Assembly (NCBI RefSeq): GCF_036226665.1
Contig: NZ_CP109007.1
Span: 5,558,501-5,622,500 of the forward strand
Source: Streptomyces sp. NBC_00691
GTDB taxonomy: Bacteria; Actinomycetota; Actinomycetes; Streptomycetales; Streptomycetaceae
Length of the DNA: 64,000 bases
Reading direction: 5' to 3'
In this document: positions 19,213 through 29,759 of the stretch, piece by piece
How the letters are laid out: each line of letters begins with the position of its first letter
Numbering within the stretch: position 1 is the first letter of the stretch
Notes under the pieces: model-generated
What the model was told of the DNA's origin: nothing
Database searches by the model: none
The model's input: the letters and a program-made list of their open reading frames with translations, nothing else
Position numbers and translations under genes: made by a program

Positions 19213-20133
19213 TTAAGCGGACGTTTCGTCGATCAAGGCCGCGATGCCGTCCAATGTTCGCGCGAGCCCGAATTCGAAGAGCGTCCGCAGATCGAGACCG
19301 AACCCGCCGTCGCTTGTCATCGCGGCCAACTCCGGGTACGTGCGACCCGATTGGATCGCGTCGAAGCGTGGCTCGTTCTGTTCCATCCACTCGCTGTCGG
19401 AGATGCCTGAATCCTGTCGCGCCTGCGCCTCCAGATCGTCCGCCATCGACAGCCCCTGGACGTACGCGAAGATCGCCAGATGGGTGTGGAGCTTCTGGGC
19501 CGGGGAGAGCGGCGTGCTCCTCAGCGCCCGCAGCACCCACTCCGTGTACGCCATCGCGTTCGGCGTCGCCACCGGCCGCGTGTACGAGGCCATCGCGTGC
19601 GCCAGCCACGGGTGCCTGGCGTACACGTCACGCAGCCAGCGCGCCCCCTGCTCCAGGGCCGTCCGCCAGTGCCCCGGCACCGGACCGAGCGGGACCTCCC
19701 CGCAGGCCGCGTCCGTCATCAGCCGGACCAGCTCCGGCTTGCCCGGGACATGCCGGTAGAGGGCCATCGTCGACACGCCCAGCACCGTCGCCACCCTGCG
19801 CATCGTCAGGGCGGGCAGCCCCTCCGCGTCGGCGAGTCCCAGGGCCGCGGCGACGATCTCCCCCCGCGCGAGGGGCGACGCCGTCCGCGCGTCGCCCGCC
19901 GTCCGGGCACCCTTCGCGGAGGGCACGACCACCGTGCCCACCCCCGGCTCCGGCCGGACCAGGCCCTCCTGACGCAGGACCGCGAGCGCCTTCGTGGCCG
20001 TCGCCATGGCCACGCCCCACTCGCGGGTGATCGCCCGCGTCGACGGAAGCCTGTCCCCGGGGCCCAACTCGCCCACCTGCACGCGGCGACGGAGCTCGGC
20101 GGCGATCGCGAGGTAGGGCGGTTGCGTCGTCAT
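19213..20133 (-). CDS. GntR-TetR chimeric transcriptional regulator
   Basis: A 306-aa regulator with two DNA-binding-type regions. An N-terminal GntR winged helix (about 1-75; RLPSTRAITREWGVAMATAT) is followed by a TetR-type helix-turn-helix (about 105-145; LTMRRVATVLGVSTMALYRH) and a TetR ligand-binding domain to the end. Such fusions recur in Streptomyces next to exporters and usually repress them until a drug-like ligand binds. It is divergent from an MFS gene, with 124 bp and repeated sequence motifs between them. No ribosome binding site precedes the ATG, so the message may be leaderless. Confidence 0.88.
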   Translation of the reverse strand: MTTQPPYLAIAAELRRRVQVGELGPGDRLPSTRAITREWGVAMATATKALAVLRQEGLVRPEPGVGTVVVPSAKGARTAGDARTASPLARGEIVAAALGLADAEGLPALTMRRVATVLGVSTMALYRHVPGKPELVRLMTDAACGEVPLGPVPGHWRTALEQGARWLRDVYARHPWLAHAMASYTRPVATPNAMAYTEWVLRALRSTPLSPAQKLHTHLAIFAYVQGLSMADDLEAQARQDSGISDSEWMEQNEPRFDAIQSGRTYPELAAMTSDGGFGLDLRTLFEFGLARTLDGIAALIDETSA

Positions 20134-20140
20134 GGCGGGA

Positions 20141-20217
20141 GTGTACTAGTGCGCCAACAGGGTGTACGCACCTCTGAACTGGCGCTTCGTACCGACCGTT
20201 CGAGGTGCACTAGGGCG
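20141..20217. promoter_or_regulatory. candidate operators between the GntR-TetR regulator and MFS gene
   Basis: A 13-base direct repeat, GTGTACTAGTGCG (20141-20153) and GTGCACTAGGGCG (20205-20217), differs at 2 positions. The embedded CTAGTGC/GCACTAG also form an inverted pair. They flank the divergent promoters and are the natural candidates for binding by the adjacent regulator. Confidence 0.45.
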
Positions 20218-20257
20218 GGAGTGGCACCGTACGCACACCGCTGCTTCCCTCCTCCCC

Positions 20258-21745
20258 ATGACACTCACCGCCCAGCCCGAGCCCGCCACCGGTCCCGCTC
20301 CCGCCGGCCGCCGCGAATGGACGGCCCTCGGCGTCCTCATGCTGCCGCTCCTCCTCGTCTCCATGGACGTCTCCGTCCTCTACTTCGCCATCCCCTCCAT
20401 CAGTGCCGACCTCCGGCCGGGAGCCACCGGACAGCTCTGGATCCTCGACATCTACGGCTTCGTCCTCGCCGGGCTCCTCGTCACCATGGGCGCGCTCGGA
20501 GACCGCATCGGACGCCGCAAGGTCCTGCTCGGCGGCGCGGCGCTGTTCGGCGTCGCCTCCGTCGCCGCCGCCTACGCGCAGAGTCCCGGCGCCCTGATCG
20601 GAGCCCGCGCGCTCCTCGGTATCGCGGGCGCCTGTCTCATGCCCGCCACGCTCGCCCTGATCCGGGTCCTCTTCGCCGACCCCGCGCAGCGCGCGAAGGC
20701 CGTCACCCTGTGGACCTCCGTGATGGCCAGCGGCATCGCCCTCGGGCCCGTCGTCAGCGGCGCGCTCGTCGAGCACTTCTGGTGGGGATCCGTCTTCCTC
20801 GTCAACCTGCCGGCCATGGCCCTGCTGCTCGTCCTGGGGCCGCTGCTGCTGCCCGAGTCCAAGGGGGCCGCCGCCGGACGGTTCGACGTCCTCAGCGCGG
20901 CCCTCTCGCTCGGCGCGCTGCTGCCGCTCATCCACGGCGTCAAGGAACTGGCCGAGGACGGCTGGGCGCTGCTCCCGGCGGGTGCCGTGTGCGTGGGGCT
21001 GCTCGTCGGCCTCGTCTTCGTCCGCCGCCAGACACGGCTCGCCCATCCCATGGTCGACCTCGCGCTGCTCCGGAACCGGGCCTACGGCGGCTCCGTCCTC
21101 GCCAACCTGCTCGCGATGGCGGCTACGGTCGGCTTCGCCGTCTTCCTCACCCAGTACCTGCAGTCCGTCCTGGGCCAGAGCCCCTTCGAGGCCGCGCTCT
21201 GGAGCCTCGTGCCGACCGCGGGCGTCCTGGCCGCCGCGCCCACGGCCGCGGCACTGGCCCGGAACACCGACCGGGCCCATGTGATGGCCGGAGGATTCCT
21301 CCTGGCCGCCGCCGGCTTCGCCTGGCTGGCCGGCATCGACCGCACCACACCCCTGTGGGTCGTCATCGTGGCGAGCGCCGTCTACGCCGGCGGGCTCGTC
21401 TCCGCGATGACCCTCGCCAACGAACTGGCCCTCGGCGCCGCACCGCCCGAGCGGGCCGGCTCCGCCGCCGCCGTCCTGGAGTCGGGAGCCGAACTGGGCG
21501 GAGCCCTCGGCATGGCGCTCCTGGGCGCCCTGGGAGCGGCGGTCTACACCGGCGCGATGCCCGCGGCCGCTCCGGCCGCGGCCCGCGAGACCCTGGGCGG
21601 TGCGCTGGCCGCCGGCCCCGCGGTGCTGGACGCCGCGCGGACCGCGTTCGTCGACGCGATGGGAACGGTCGCCGTGGGGGCGGCGGCCCTGATGGTGGCC
21701 TCGGCCGCGCTGTCCCTCGTTCTGCTGCGCAGGGCACGATCCTGA
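20258..21745 (+). CDS. MFS multidrug exporter, DHA2/SmvA-QacA-like
   Basis: A 495-aa integral membrane transporter with about 14 predicted helices. The first helix carries MDVSVLYFAIPSI, a variant of the DHA2 signature, and motif A is GALGDRIGRRKVL. This pattern is typical of SmvA/QacA-type exporters of cationic or lipophilic compounds. The ATG at 20258 is preferred because it is followed immediately by a polar tail and the first helix; the upstream GTG at 20162 would start inside the putative operator. It is divergent from the GntR-TetR gene, presumably its repressor. The substrate is unknown. Confidence 0.88.
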   Translation: MTLTAQPEPATGPAPAGRREWTALGVLMLPLLLVSMDVSVLYFAIPSISADLRPGATGQLWILDIYGFVLAGLLVTMGALGDRIGRRKVLLGGAALFGVASVAAAYAQSPGALIGARALLGIAGACLMPATLALIRVLFADPAQRAKAVTLWTSVMASGIALGPVVSGALVEHFWWGSVFLVNLPAMALLLVLGPLLLPESKGAAAGRFDVLSAALSLGALLPLIHGVKELAEDGWALLPAGAVCVGLLVGLVFVRRQTRLAHPMVDLALLRNRAYGGSVLANLLAMAATVGFAVFLTQYLQSVLGQSPFEAALWSLVPTAGVLAAAPTAAALARNTDRAHVMAGGFLLAAAGFAWLAGIDRTTPLWVVIVASAVYAGGLVSAMTLANELALGAAPPERAGSAAAVLESGAELGGALGMALLGALGAAVYTGAMPAAAPAAARETLGGALAAGPAVLDAARTAFVDAMGTVAVGAAALMVASAALSLVLLRRARS

Positions 21746-21793
21746 ATCGCGCCCCCGGAACGGCCCCCACGTCACCCCCCCACGGGGCCGGCC

Positions 21794-23629
21794 TCAGCCC
21801 ACCAGACTCTCCCGCCACGCCTGGTGCAGACCGGCGTAGTGGCCCTCGTCGCCGACCAGGTCCGACGGCGTACCGTCCTCCACGATCCGGCCCGACTCCA
21901 TCACCAGCACCCGGTCCGCGACCTCGACCGTGGACAGGCGGTGCGCGATGACCACCGCCGTACGGCCCGCCAGGACCGTGTCCATCGCCCGCTGCACCGC
22001 GCGTTCGCCCGGGACGTCCAGCGAGCTGGTGGCCTCGTCCAGGATCAGCACCGCCGGGTCCGCGAGCAGCGCCCTCGCGAAGGCGACCAGCTGGCGCTGG
22101 CCCGCCGAGATGCGGCCGCCCCTCTTGCGTACGTCCGTGTCGTAGCCGTCCGGGAGGCCCTTGATGAAGTCGTGGGCCCCGATCGCGCGGGCCGCGTCCT
22201 CGATCTGCTCGCGGGTCGCGTCCGGGCGGCCGATCGCGATGTTCTCGGCGACCGTGCCCGAGAAGAGGAACGCCTCCTGGGTGACCATGACGATGCCCCG
22301 GCGGAGGTCCGGCGTGCTCAGGTCGCGGAGGTCCACCCCGTCCAGGCGCACCGCGCCGTCGGTGGGGTCGTAGAAGCGGGCCAGGAGCTTGGCCAGGGTC
22401 GACTTGCCCGCGCCCGTCGCCCCCACCACCGCGACCGTCTGGCCGGCGGGGACGGTCAGGTCGAAGGTGGGGAGGACCTCGCCGCCCGTGCGGTAGGCGA
22501 AGCGGACCGCGTCGAAGGTGACCTCGCGCCCCGGGGAGCCCGTGCGGGCGGGCAGCGTGGCGGGGGCCGTCGTCTCCGGGACCCCGGGCTCCTGGGCGAG
22601 GAGGCCCGCGATCTTGGTGAGGGACGCGGCCGCCGACTCGTACGAGTTGAGGAACATGCCGAGCCGGTCGATCGGGTCGTACAGGCGCCGCATGTACAGG
22701 ACCGCGGCCGCGAGGACGCCCAGTTCGAGGGAGCCCGAGGCCACCCGGTAGGCGCCCCACAGGCACATGCCGGCGACCGCCGTGTTGGCGACGAGCCGCG
22801 ACCCCACCACGTAGCGGGCCATTTCGAGGAGCGCGTCGCCGTTGCTGCGCTCGTGCCGGTGGTTGAGCGAGGCGAACTCGGCGTTGTTGACCTGCTCCCG
22901 GCGGAACGCCCGGACCGGCCGGATGCCGTTCATCGTCTCCGCGAACTTCACGATGACGCCCGCGATGGCCGTGGAGCGCTCGGCGTACACCGCGCCCGCC
23001 CGCCGCTGGTAGACGCGCACCAGAAGGAAGAGGGGCAGGAAGGAGGCCACCGCCACCGCGCCGATGCCCAGGTCGAGGTAGAGCAGGATCGCCGAGATCG
23101 AGACGAAGGAGAGGACGACGCCGATCAGTTCCTGCAGTCCCTCCGAGAGGAGCTCCCGGAGGGACTCGACATCGGTCGTGGAGCGGGAGATGAGCCGGCC
23201 CGAGGTGTACCGCTCGTGGAAGTCGACGCTCAGGATCTGCGCGTGGCGGAAGATGCGGCCGCGCAGGTCGAGGAGGACGTCCTGGTTGACGCGGGCCGCG
23301 CCGCGGACGAAGACGTACTGGAGGAGGCCCGACAGCGCCGCGCAGAGGAGGTAGCCGAGGGCCACCGCGACGACGGGGCCGTGGTCGCCCGCGCGGAAGG
23401 CGGGGACGCCCGCGTCGATGGCGTACGCGACGAGGAGGGGGCCGGCCTGGACCGCCGCCTCCTTGACGAGGAGCACCAGGGCGGCGAGCGCGACCCGGGC
23501 GCGGTGGGCCGAGAGGAGCGAGCGGAGCAGGACGCCTGTCGCCCCGGGGGGTGCCGGGAGGTCGTCGCGGTCGAAGGGGTCGCCGGCCGGCTGCTCCGCC
23601 GGTGTCGCCTGTGCCGTCTGCTGTGTCAT
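21794..23629 (-). CDS. ABC exporter half-transporter (canonical ATPase site)
   Basis: A 611-aa permease-ATPase fusion: six membrane helices (about 35-330) then an ABC domain. It has Walker A GATGAGKST, signature ISAGQRQ, and Walker B VLILDEATSSLD with the catalytic Glu present. The ATG at 23629 overlaps the upstream gene's TGA in an ATGA, fixing the start and implying equimolar production. Together with that partner it should form a heterodimeric exporter of the TM287/288 or LmrCD type. The substrate (lipid, peptide or drug) cannot be read from the sequence. Confidence 0.92.
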   Translation of the reverse strand: MTQQTAQATPAEQPAGDPFDRDDLPAPPGATGVLLRSLLSAHRARVALAALVLLVKEAAVQAGPLLVAYAIDAGVPAFRAGDHGPVVAVALGYLLCAALSGLLQYVFVRGAARVNQDVLLDLRGRIFRHAQILSVDFHERYTSGRLISRSTTDVESLRELLSEGLQELIGVVLSFVSISAILLYLDLGIGAVAVASFLPLFLLVRVYQRRAGAVYAERSTAIAGVIVKFAETMNGIRPVRAFRREQVNNAEFASLNHRHERSNGDALLEMARYVVGSRLVANTAVAGMCLWGAYRVASGSLELGVLAAAVLYMRRLYDPIDRLGMFLNSYESAAASLTKIAGLLAQEPGVPETTAPATLPARTGSPGREVTFDAVRFAYRTGGEVLPTFDLTVPAGQTVAVVGATGAGKSTLAKLLARFYDPTDGAVRLDGVDLRDLSTPDLRRGIVMVTQEAFLFSGTVAENIAIGRPDATREQIEDAARAIGAHDFIKGLPDGYDTDVRKRGGRISAGQRQLVAFARALLADPAVLILDEATSSLDVPGERAVQRAMDTVLAGRTAVVIAHRLSTVEVADRVLVMESGRIVEDGTPSDLVGDEGHYAGLHQAWRESLVG

Positions 23630-25521
23630 CGGGATCCGCCCTCGCCGTCGCCGGACATCAGCCAGGCGTACTCCTCGCTGCTCCGCAGCAGTTCGTGATG
23701 GGTGCCCACGGCCGCGATCCGGCCCCGGGAGAGCAGGGCCACCCGGTCGGCCAGCATCACCGTCGACGGGCGGTGCGCGACCACGAGGGCCGTGGTGTCC
23801 CGCAGGACCTCCCGCAGGGCCGCCTCCACCCGGGCCTCCGTGTGGACGTCGAGCGCGGACAGGGGGTCGTCCAGGACCAGGAAGCGGGGGCGGCCGACGA
23901 CCGCCCGTGCGAGGGCGAGCCGCTGGCGCTGTCCGCCGGACAGGCTCAGGCCCTGCTCGCCGACCTGGGTCCCGGCGCCCTCGGGCAGCCGCCCGACGAA
24001 GCCCTCGGCCTGTGCGACGCCGAGGGCGCGGCGCAGTTCCGGTTCGCCCGCCGAGCCGTCCGTCCCCATCAGGACGTTCTCCCCGACGCTGGCGGAGAAG
24101 AGGGTCGGTTCCTCGAAGGCCACCGACACCAGGGACCGCAGCCGGTCGCGCTCCATCAGGGCGATGTCCTCGCCGTCGAGGAGGATGCGGCCGCCCGACG
24201 CCTCGTGGAGCCTCGGTACGAGGGCGGTGAGGGTGGTCTTGCCGGAGCCGGTGCCGCCGACCAGGGCCAGGGTCTCGCCGGGGCGGATGTGCAGGTCGAT
24301 GCCGTCCAGGACGGGAGGGGAGTCCGGCGGCGCGTCCGGGTAGCGGAACGACACGCCCTCGAAGCGCACCCCGCCCGGGCCGCCGGCCGCCTCGGCCGCG
24401 GTGGCCGGGGCGGTGTCCGGTTCCTCCTCGGCGTCCATCACCTCGAAGTACCGTTCCGTCGCGGTCGCCGCCTCCTGGCTCATCGCCAGCAGGAAGCCGA
24501 TCGACTCCACCGGCCAGCGCAGCGCCAGGGCCGTCGACAGGAACGCGACGAGCGTGCCCGCCGACAGGTCGCCGTCCGCCACCTGGATCGTGCCGAGGAC
24601 GAGGGCGGCGCCGATGGCCAGCTCCGGGACGAAGGTGATGACCGCCCAGATCATGGCGAGCAGCCGGGCCTTCAGGAGCTCGGTGCCGCGCAGCCGGCCG
24701 GAGAGTTCGCGGAAGGCCGTCGCCTGGCTGCGGTGGCGGCCGAAGCCCTTGACGATGCGGATGCCGAGGACGCTCTCCTCGACGACGGTCGTCAGATCGC
24801 CCACCTGGTCCTGGGCGCGGCGCGCGACCACCCCGTACCGGCCCTCGAAGATCGAGCAGACGATGACGAGCGGGATGACCGGGGTGAGGAGGACGAGCCC
24901 GAGGGACCAGTCCTGGGCGAGCAGCAGGACGTAACCCGCGAGGATCGTCACGCCGTTGACCAGCAGGAACGTCAGCGGGAAGGCCAGGAACATCCGGACC
25001 AGCATGAGGTCGGTCGTGCCGCGGGAGAGGAGCTGGCCCGAGGCCCACCGGTCGTGGAAGGCGATGGGGAGCCGCTGGAGCCTGCCGTACAGATCGGCCC
25101 GCATCCGCGCCTCGACCCCCGACAGGGGGCGGGCGACCAGCCAGCGCCGGTAGCCGAACAGCACCGCCTCGGCGATGCCGAGCAGCAGGAGGTAGAGCGC
25201 CCCCAGCCACACCCCGCCCGGGTCCCGGTCCGCGACCGGTCCGTCGACCAGCCACTTGAGGACGAGGGGGATGACGAGCGACAGACAGGACGCGACGACT
25301 GCGACGAACGCGGCGGTGAACAACCGCGCCCGCACGGGCCGCACGTACGGCCAGAGCCGGAGCAGCGTCCGCACCGCGGAGCGGTCGGGAGCGTCGGTCG
25401 CACCGGACGCGTCGGCGGCGTCCGGCGCGGCGGAGGCGGAGGCGGCCGCGGGGGTGGTGGCGGCCGCGGCGGAGTCGAGGGCCGGGGCGGGGGGCTCTGG
25501 GGCGACAGGTTTCTCGGGCAT
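23626..25521 (-). CDS. ABC exporter half-transporter (degenerate ATPase site)
   Basis: A 631-aa permease-ATPase fusion. An Ala/Pro-rich cytoplasmic N-terminus (1-48) precedes six membrane helices (about 65-335) and the ABC domain. Walker A is GGTGSGKT at 422-429 and the signature is LSLSGGQRQRLALAR. Walker B reads FLVLDDPLSALD, with Asp in place of the catalytic Glu. Such a change marks the non-hydrolysing half of asymmetric heterodimeric exporters, the normal Glu being supplied by the co-translated partner at 21794-23629. It is first in a two-gene operon. Confidence 0.92.
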   Translation of the reverse strand: MPEKPVAPEPPAPALDSAAAATTPAAASASAAPDAADASGATDAPDRSAVRTLLRLWPYVRPVRARLFTAAFVAVVASCLSLVIPLVLKWLVDGPVADRDPGGVWLGALYLLLLGIAEAVLFGYRRWLVARPLSGVEARMRADLYGRLQRLPIAFHDRWASGQLLSRGTTDLMLVRMFLAFPLTFLLVNGVTILAGYVLLLAQDWSLGLVLLTPVIPLVIVCSIFEGRYGVVARRAQDQVGDLTTVVEESVLGIRIVKGFGRHRSQATAFRELSGRLRGTELLKARLLAMIWAVITFVPELAIGAALVLGTIQVADGDLSAGTLVAFLSTALALRWPVESIGFLLAMSQEAATATERYFEVMDAEEEPDTAPATAAEAAGGPGGVRFEGVSFRYPDAPPDSPPVLDGIDLHIRPGETLALVGGTGSGKTTLTALVPRLHEASGGRILLDGEDIALMERDRLRSLVSVAFEEPTLFSASVGENVLMGTDGSAGEPELRRALGVAQAEGFVGRLPEGAGTQVGEQGLSLSGGQRQRLALARAVVGRPRFLVLDDPLSALDVHTEARVEAALREVLRDTTALVVAHRPSTVMLADRVALLSRGRIAAVGTHHELLRSSEEYAWLMSGDGEGGSR

Positions 25522-25758
25522 CAGGTCCGACCCTACGGTTCACCACTGACACGTCTCATCCTGTTTTCCGGCCGGGCGGGAGTACGCCCAGGGCGGCCGT
25601 GCGTCGTACCGGCCATCGACCGATCGGGCGATGGCCGGGATCCTGGCCCTGGTCGCCCAGGGCGACGCCCACGGGGCCGTCGCCGCCGGGTACGACCGGG
25701 GGATCCTGGGCCGCTCCTGAGCCGCCCCCGTCCGACCGGACGACCGGGGGAGGGAAGC
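25522..25758. other. intergenic region with possible degraded coding sequence
   Basis: This stretch holds the ABC operon promoter on the minus strand. On the plus strand a 29-codon open frame (25631-25720, MAGILALVAQGDAHGAVAAG at its start) has no recognisable family. Because the next feature is a gene fragment, it may be another remnant. Confidence 0.3.
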
Positions 25759-25980
25759 GTGCGCGTCCAGCGCATCAGTACCGAGGCGCTGCCCGCTGCC
25801 GAGCGCTTCGGGTACTGGCACGACATGACGGCCGCCGCGCTCATCCCGACCGTGACGGGCAGCGAGCACGCGGGGGACTTCCGCGCCGAGGCGGCCGCGG
25901 TCGCGGGCCGTGTCACGGCCCGCAGGGGAGCACCCACCTGCTCGGCCACCGCCGTCGCGCCGTGGTGGCCGGGCCGGTGC
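25759..25980 (+). pseudogene. N-terminal fragment of an AraC-family regulator
   Basis: A GTG at 25759 with GGGGGAGGGA upstream opens a frame beginning VRVQRISTEALPAAERFGYW, continuing HDMTAAALIPTV and HAGDFRAEAAAV. This is the start of the AraC_binding_2 sensing domain of Streptomyces AraC/OxyR-like regulators. After about 45 residues the similarity stops and the frame runs antisense into glgX. The binding-domain core and the whole helix-turn-helix are missing. The intact start signals suggest a fairly recent deletion at the glgX 3' side. Confidence 0.6.
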
Positions 25981-28182
<2,202 letters not shown>

Positions 28183-28346
28183 CGTCCCGGCCTCCAGCGG
28201 CTCGTCGGGCCCGCACGCCGGGGAGCGGCGGCGTCCCGGCCGTCGCTCCCGCGCGTGGTTCTCCCCCTGTTCTGCCCGAACGGCCCGGCTCCCAACATGA
28301 CCCGCACGCACGTTTCCCCTGGAGGGTGGCTGTCGTTGGGCCGAGC

Positions 28347-29564
28347 GTGACCTTTGTATGGAAGCGGGCGAGGTACGCCCTCGCGGTGGCGGGACTGTTG
28401 GCGGGCCTCGTGGGCTGCACGGCGCCGGACGGTGAAGGCGGGATCGGCATCGGCCTGCCGGGCAAGGCGCGGGCCCCCGGTGATGTCATCCGGGTCAGCC
28501 CGGAGGACGGCAGCCGGGGGTTGCCGGCCGAGGGCCCGGTCGAGGTGAAGGTGGACAGCGGGCGGCTCGAACGGGTGAGCGTCGTCCAGGTGGAGGACGG
28601 CAGACGGACCCAGGTGGCCGGGGAGATCTCCGCCGACGGGCTGCGCTGGCGGCCCCGGCCGGAGACCCGGCTCGCGCTGGCCGCGAAGTACAGCGTGGAC
28701 GCGGTCGCGCTGGACGCGCACGGCCGCCGCTCGGCCCGGCACACCACCTTCACCACGGTGGTGCCCGAGAGCCGGTTCATCGGGTACTTCAAGCCGGAGA
28801 ACCGTTCCACTGTCGGCACCGGCATGATCGTCTCCTTCGGCTTCAACATGCCGATCGAGAATCGCGCCGAGGTCGAGCGGGCCATCCGCGTCACGTCCGT
28901 GCCGCCGGTGGAGATCGTCGGCCACTGGTTCGGCAAGGAGCGGCTCGACTTCCGTCCCGCCGCGTACTGGCGGCCGGGCACCGAGGTCACCGTGGAGCTC
29001 GGCCTTCGGGACGTCGAGGGGGCACCCGGCGTGTACGGCATCCAGCGCAGGACCGTCGGGTTCACCGTCGGCCGCTCCCAGGTGTCCGTGGTCGACGCCG
29101 CCGCCCACACCATGGAGGTCCGGCGGGACGGCGACGTCCTCGCCACCGTGCCGATCACCGCGGGAGCGCCGAAGACCACCACGTACAACGGGAAGATGGT
29201 CGTCACCGAGATGTACGACGTGACCCGGATGAACGGGGCCACGGTCGGCTTCGGCGGGGAGTACGACATCAAGGACGTGCCGCACGCCATCCGTCTCACC
29301 GACTCGGGCACCTTCCTGCACGGGAACTACTGGGCCGATCCGAGCACCTTCGGCTCCGCCAACGTCAGCCACGGCTGTGTCGGGCTCCGGGACGACAAGG
29401 GCGGCAGCGCCGAGTCCCCGGCGGGCTGGTTCTTCGAGCGGACCCTCGTCGGCGACGTGGTCGAGGTGGTCAACTCCCGTGACCGTGAGGTCGCTCCCGA
29501 CAACGGGCTCGGAGGCTGGAACATGGAGTGGAGCGGGTGGAAGGCGGGCTCCGCGCTGAGCTGA
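28347..29564 (+). CDS. L,D-transpeptidase lipoprotein (first of two paralogs)
   Basis: A secreted, membrane-anchored peptidoglycan L,D-transpeptidase that makes 3-3 cross-links. With the GTG at 28347 (start tentative, no good ribosome site) it is 405 aa with a signal peptide and lipobox LVGC (Cys24). Two Ig-like domains (about 55-240; IRVSPEDGS, the HWFGKERLDF block) precede the YkuD catalytic domain with HGNYW and SHGCVGL, catalytic Cys344. This architecture matches mycobacterial LdtMt2. It is divergent from glgX and followed by a close paralog 195 bp downstream. Confidence 0.9.
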   Translation: MTFVWKRARYALAVAGLLAGLVGCTAPDGEGGIGIGLPGKARAPGDVIRVSPEDGSRGLPAEGPVEVKVDSGRLERVSVVQVEDGRRTQVAGEISADGLRWRPRPETRLALAAKYSVDAVALDAHGRRSARHTTFTTVVPESRFIGYFKPENRSTVGTGMIVSFGFNMPIENRAEVERAIRVTSVPPVEIVGHWFGKERLDFRPAAYWRPGTEVTVELGLRDVEGAPGVYGIQRRTVGFTVGRSQVSVVDAAAHTMEVRRDGDVLATVPITAGAPKTTTYNGKMVVTEMYDVTRMNGATVGFGGEYDIKDVPHAIRLTDSGTFLHGNYWADPSTFGSANVSHGCVGLRDDKGGSAESPAGWFFERTLVGDVVEVVNSRDREVAPDNGLGGWNMEWSGWKAGSALS

Positions 29565-29633
29565 CGCTCCCGTCCCCCTCGTACCGCCCGGCGCTTTCGG
29601 CCTCTTTCGTTGTCTTAGCAGGTCGATCGGGAC

Positions 29634-29660
29634 GGAACGGTGACATTCGCGAGGATCTTT
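29634..29660 (+). promoter_or_regulatory. possible SigE-type promoter of the second L,D-transpeptidase gene
   Basis: GGAAC (29634-29638), then 17 bases, then TCTTT (29656-29660) resembles the -35/-10 pattern of the Streptomyces cell-envelope stress sigma factor SigE. It lies 100 bases upstream of the start, and L,D-transpeptidases are known SigE-type targets. Confidence 0.35.
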
Positions 29661-29759
29661 CGTGTCCTGCGGTGTGATTATCTAGCGCCGTGTGCGCGAG
29701 TGGATGCGCACGGGGGTGGGGCCGGGCGGTGCCGGGCCGTGCGAGGGGAGAAGACCACA

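Noticed and set aside
14980..19410. A 1476-codon plus-strand open frame
   Set aside because: It lies antisense to the two-component system and the M4 protease, whose motifs are unambiguous.
21794..25552. One 1252-codon minus-strand ABC protein
   Set aside because: The frame merely continues upstream of the true ATG at 23629. The other half-transporter is read in another frame and overlaps it by ATGA.
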